This document shows positions 62,282 through 64,000 of a DNA stretch of 64,000 nucleotides, piece by piece. Position numbers and translations under genes: made by a program. This stretch comes from Listeria floridensis FSL S10-1187 (GTDB lineage Bacteria > Bacillota > Bacilli > Lactobacillales > Listeriaceae). The notes under the pieces were generated by a model. It saw only the letters and a program-made list of their open reading frames with translations. It did not search any database and had not been told where the DNA came from. Within the stretch, counting starts at the first letter, position 1. Each line of letters starts with the position of its first letter. Location: assembly GCF_000525875.1 (NCBI RefSeq), contig NZ_AODF01000015.1, positions 1 to 64,000 of the forward strand, written 5' to 3'.

Positions 62282-64000
62282 TTGCCGGCACAAAAGAAAA
62301 AAAACGACTGCGACACGGAAATCAAAGGGGACGCGGTCGAAAAAGAAAACCAATCATTATCAAAAGGAAATCAGCGGCTTAGTCTTAGTTGCAGCCGGTT
62401 TGCTCGGCTTGTTTCAACTTGGCTTCGTCGGAACATTCATATACACGATTGGCGAGTTTTTCCTCGGATCACTCAGTTACGGAATCATGCTGGGGTTTAT
62501 TTTACTTGGCGGATTTCTTTTAATTAAACGCCAAATGCCGAGGCTGTTTGCTAAACGGCTGGTTGGCATTTATTTGATTGCAACTGGGTTAGCTGTATTA
62601 TTACATATGAGTTTAGTTTTAAAAACATTCCCGGCGGATCAGACGATACTCGGCTATTCCAGCCATTTAGCTTTTCAAAATATGATCCATCCAAGTCAAA
62701 TCGGTTCTGTCGGCGGCGGGATGATTGGCGCATTAATCACGGCTCTAACGTACTTTCTCGTATCAAGTGCAGGTACAAATGTTGTCGCGTTGCTTCTTGT
62801 GGCAGTTGGACTTTCGCTTGCTTCTGGGGTTCCGCTCCGCGTCGTTTTTGAGAAAATTAAAACCGGGATTTCGTGGCTTGTGGCAAAATTCCGGCAGCTG
62901 AAAGAAAAAGCTGAGGTGAAACGGCAAGAACACGAACAAAAGAAACAGGTTAAAGAAGCGAGTGCAGAACCTGAAACTAAGCCGGTTGCGAAAAAAAGCA
63001 AACCAAACAATACGGTGGAGGAGGAAGGGGAGAAAACACCGCCGATTATTTCAAATTTCAGCGAGCGGGTCTTGGAGAAATCAGCTGTAGCTAGTAAGCC
63101 GGATGAAGAAAAACCGACTGAACCTGACGACGAACCCCTGCAAGAAATGAAGTTTGAGCAAGAGTCATTTGAGCATGAAATTTATCAGCTTCCTCCTGTT
63201 ACGTTGCTTGATGAAGCGGCTCCAGCCGATCAATCAAAGGAATATCAACAAATTGAAGCGAATGCAAGAAAGCTTGAAGAAACCTTTGAAAGCTTTGGCG
63301 TCAAAGCGAAAATTACACAAGTGCATCTTGGACCAGCCGTAACAAAGTATGAAGTTCAGCCGGCGGTTGGTGTAAAAGTAAGCCGAATTGTATCGCTAAG
63401 TGATGATATCGCACTCGCACTTGCAGCAAAAGATATTCGGATTGAAGCTCCGATTCCTGGGAAATCAGCAATAGGAATCGAAGTGGCAAATCAGCAAGTT
63501 GCGGTCGTCACGCTTCGCGAGGTGCTTGAAAATAACAGCGCGAATAAACCGGAAGATAAGCTTCAAATTGCGCTTGGCCGTGATATTTCCGGTGAAGCTG
63601 TTCTCGCACATCTCAATAAAATGCCGCATTTGCTTGTAGCAGGTTCGACCGGAAGCGGGAAATCAGTTTGTATCAATGGCATTATCACGAGCATTTTACT
63701 TCGCGCCAAACCGCATGAAGTGAAGATGATGATGATTGATCCAAAAATGGTAGAGTTAAATGTGTATAACGGCATTCCGCATTTGCTTGCGCCTGTTGTA
63801 ACCAATCCAAAAAAAGCCGCTCAGGCGCTTCAAAAAGTTGTGGCAGAAATGGAACGGCGTTATGATTTATTCTCGCACACCGGAACTCGAAATATGGAAG
63901 GCTATAATGAACATGTGCGCAAACACAATGAAAAAAATGAAGAAAAACAAACGGAATTGCCTTTCATCGTTGTCATTGTCGACGAGTTGGCAGATTTAAT
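62282..64000 (+). CDS. DNA translocase FtsK/SpoIIIE, N-terminal part (3' end outside window; frameshifted as read)
   Basis: It starts at TTG 62282 (GGTGGGGAG upstream), PAQKKK. The frame breaks in A8 at 62297-62304; A7 gives [14 protein letters not shown], and from there the frame is open to the end of the window. Four membrane helices follow ([77 protein letters not shown]), then a charged linker, the FtsK alpha/beta domain ([20 protein letters not shown]) and Walker [17 protein letters not shown]. The window stops inside the motor domain at IVDELADL (Walker B). It pumps the chromosome at division or sporulation; Listeria does not sporulate. Confidence 0.95.

Overview
The window is a contiguous piece of a Firmicutes chromosome that matches Listeria or a very close relative. 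The evidence is gene order and content: polC, rimP-nusA-ylxRQ-infB-ylxP-rbfA-truB-ribF, rpsO, pnp, rpmG, a rhomboid gluP, glcK, the comG operon, gcvT-gcvPA-gcvPB, efp-accBC-asp23-nusB-folD-xseAB-ispA, csp, dxs, tlyA, argR, recN, ptb-buk-bkd, prli42, gnd, lisRK, yidC2, acyP, fni, trhO, tepA and ftsK. This is the order I know for the lmo1320-lmo1387 stretch of L. monocytogenes. The species cannot be named from this window. I saw no rRNA, tRNA, CRISPR array, insertion sequence or prophage.

Layout. 1-11.2 kb holds translation and RNA metabolism genes, all on the + strand, with leader elements before rimP, rpsO and pnp. 11.2-17.1 kb holds two small membrane proteins (- strand), rpmG, a formyl-THF cycloligase, gluP-yqgQ-glcK and a YqgU-like lipoprotein. 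17.2-20.8 kb is the comGA-GG competence pseudopilus operon (- strand), with a possible ComK box upstream. 21.1-25.3 kb is the glycine cleavage operon behind a glycine riboswitch. 25.3-27.7 kb holds a pentapeptide-repeat protein, a membrane rhodanese and the YqhP/YqhQ-like proteins (- strand). 27.8-39.2 kb runs from a Xaa-Pro peptidase through efp, fatty acid and folate genes, exonuclease VII, isoprenoid genes and a cold-shock gene to tlyA. 39.3-40.9 kb holds a secreted SdrD-B-like repeat protein that I do not recall at this place in L. monocytogenes. 41.1-50.3 kb has argR, recN and the branched-chain acyl-CoA operon. 50.4-64 kb has prli42 (31 residues), an M20 peptidase, gnd, lisRK, a Nudix gene, yidC2 behind a MifM-like leader ORF, acyP, a DUF1033 gene, fni, trhO, a YitT-type membrane protein, tepA and the start of ftsK/spoIIIE.

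How the genes work together: most of the window is growth machinery (translation initiation, ribosome maturation, RNA decay, lipid and isoprenoid precursors, one-carbon supply). The bkd/ptb/buk block makes the branched-chain acyl-CoA primers used for anteiso fatty acids. prli42 and lisRK serve envelope and general stress sensing. yidC2 with its leader ORF is a candidate membrane-insertion feedback circuit.

Important caution: about 18-20 genes carry single-base frameshifts, nearly all in A/T homopolymers of 6-9 bases, and they hit genes that must work (nusA, accB, accC, dxs, ispA). The simplest explanation is homopolymer error in the underlying read data, not gene decay. I annotated these as single CDS features spanning the break and state where the frame changes.
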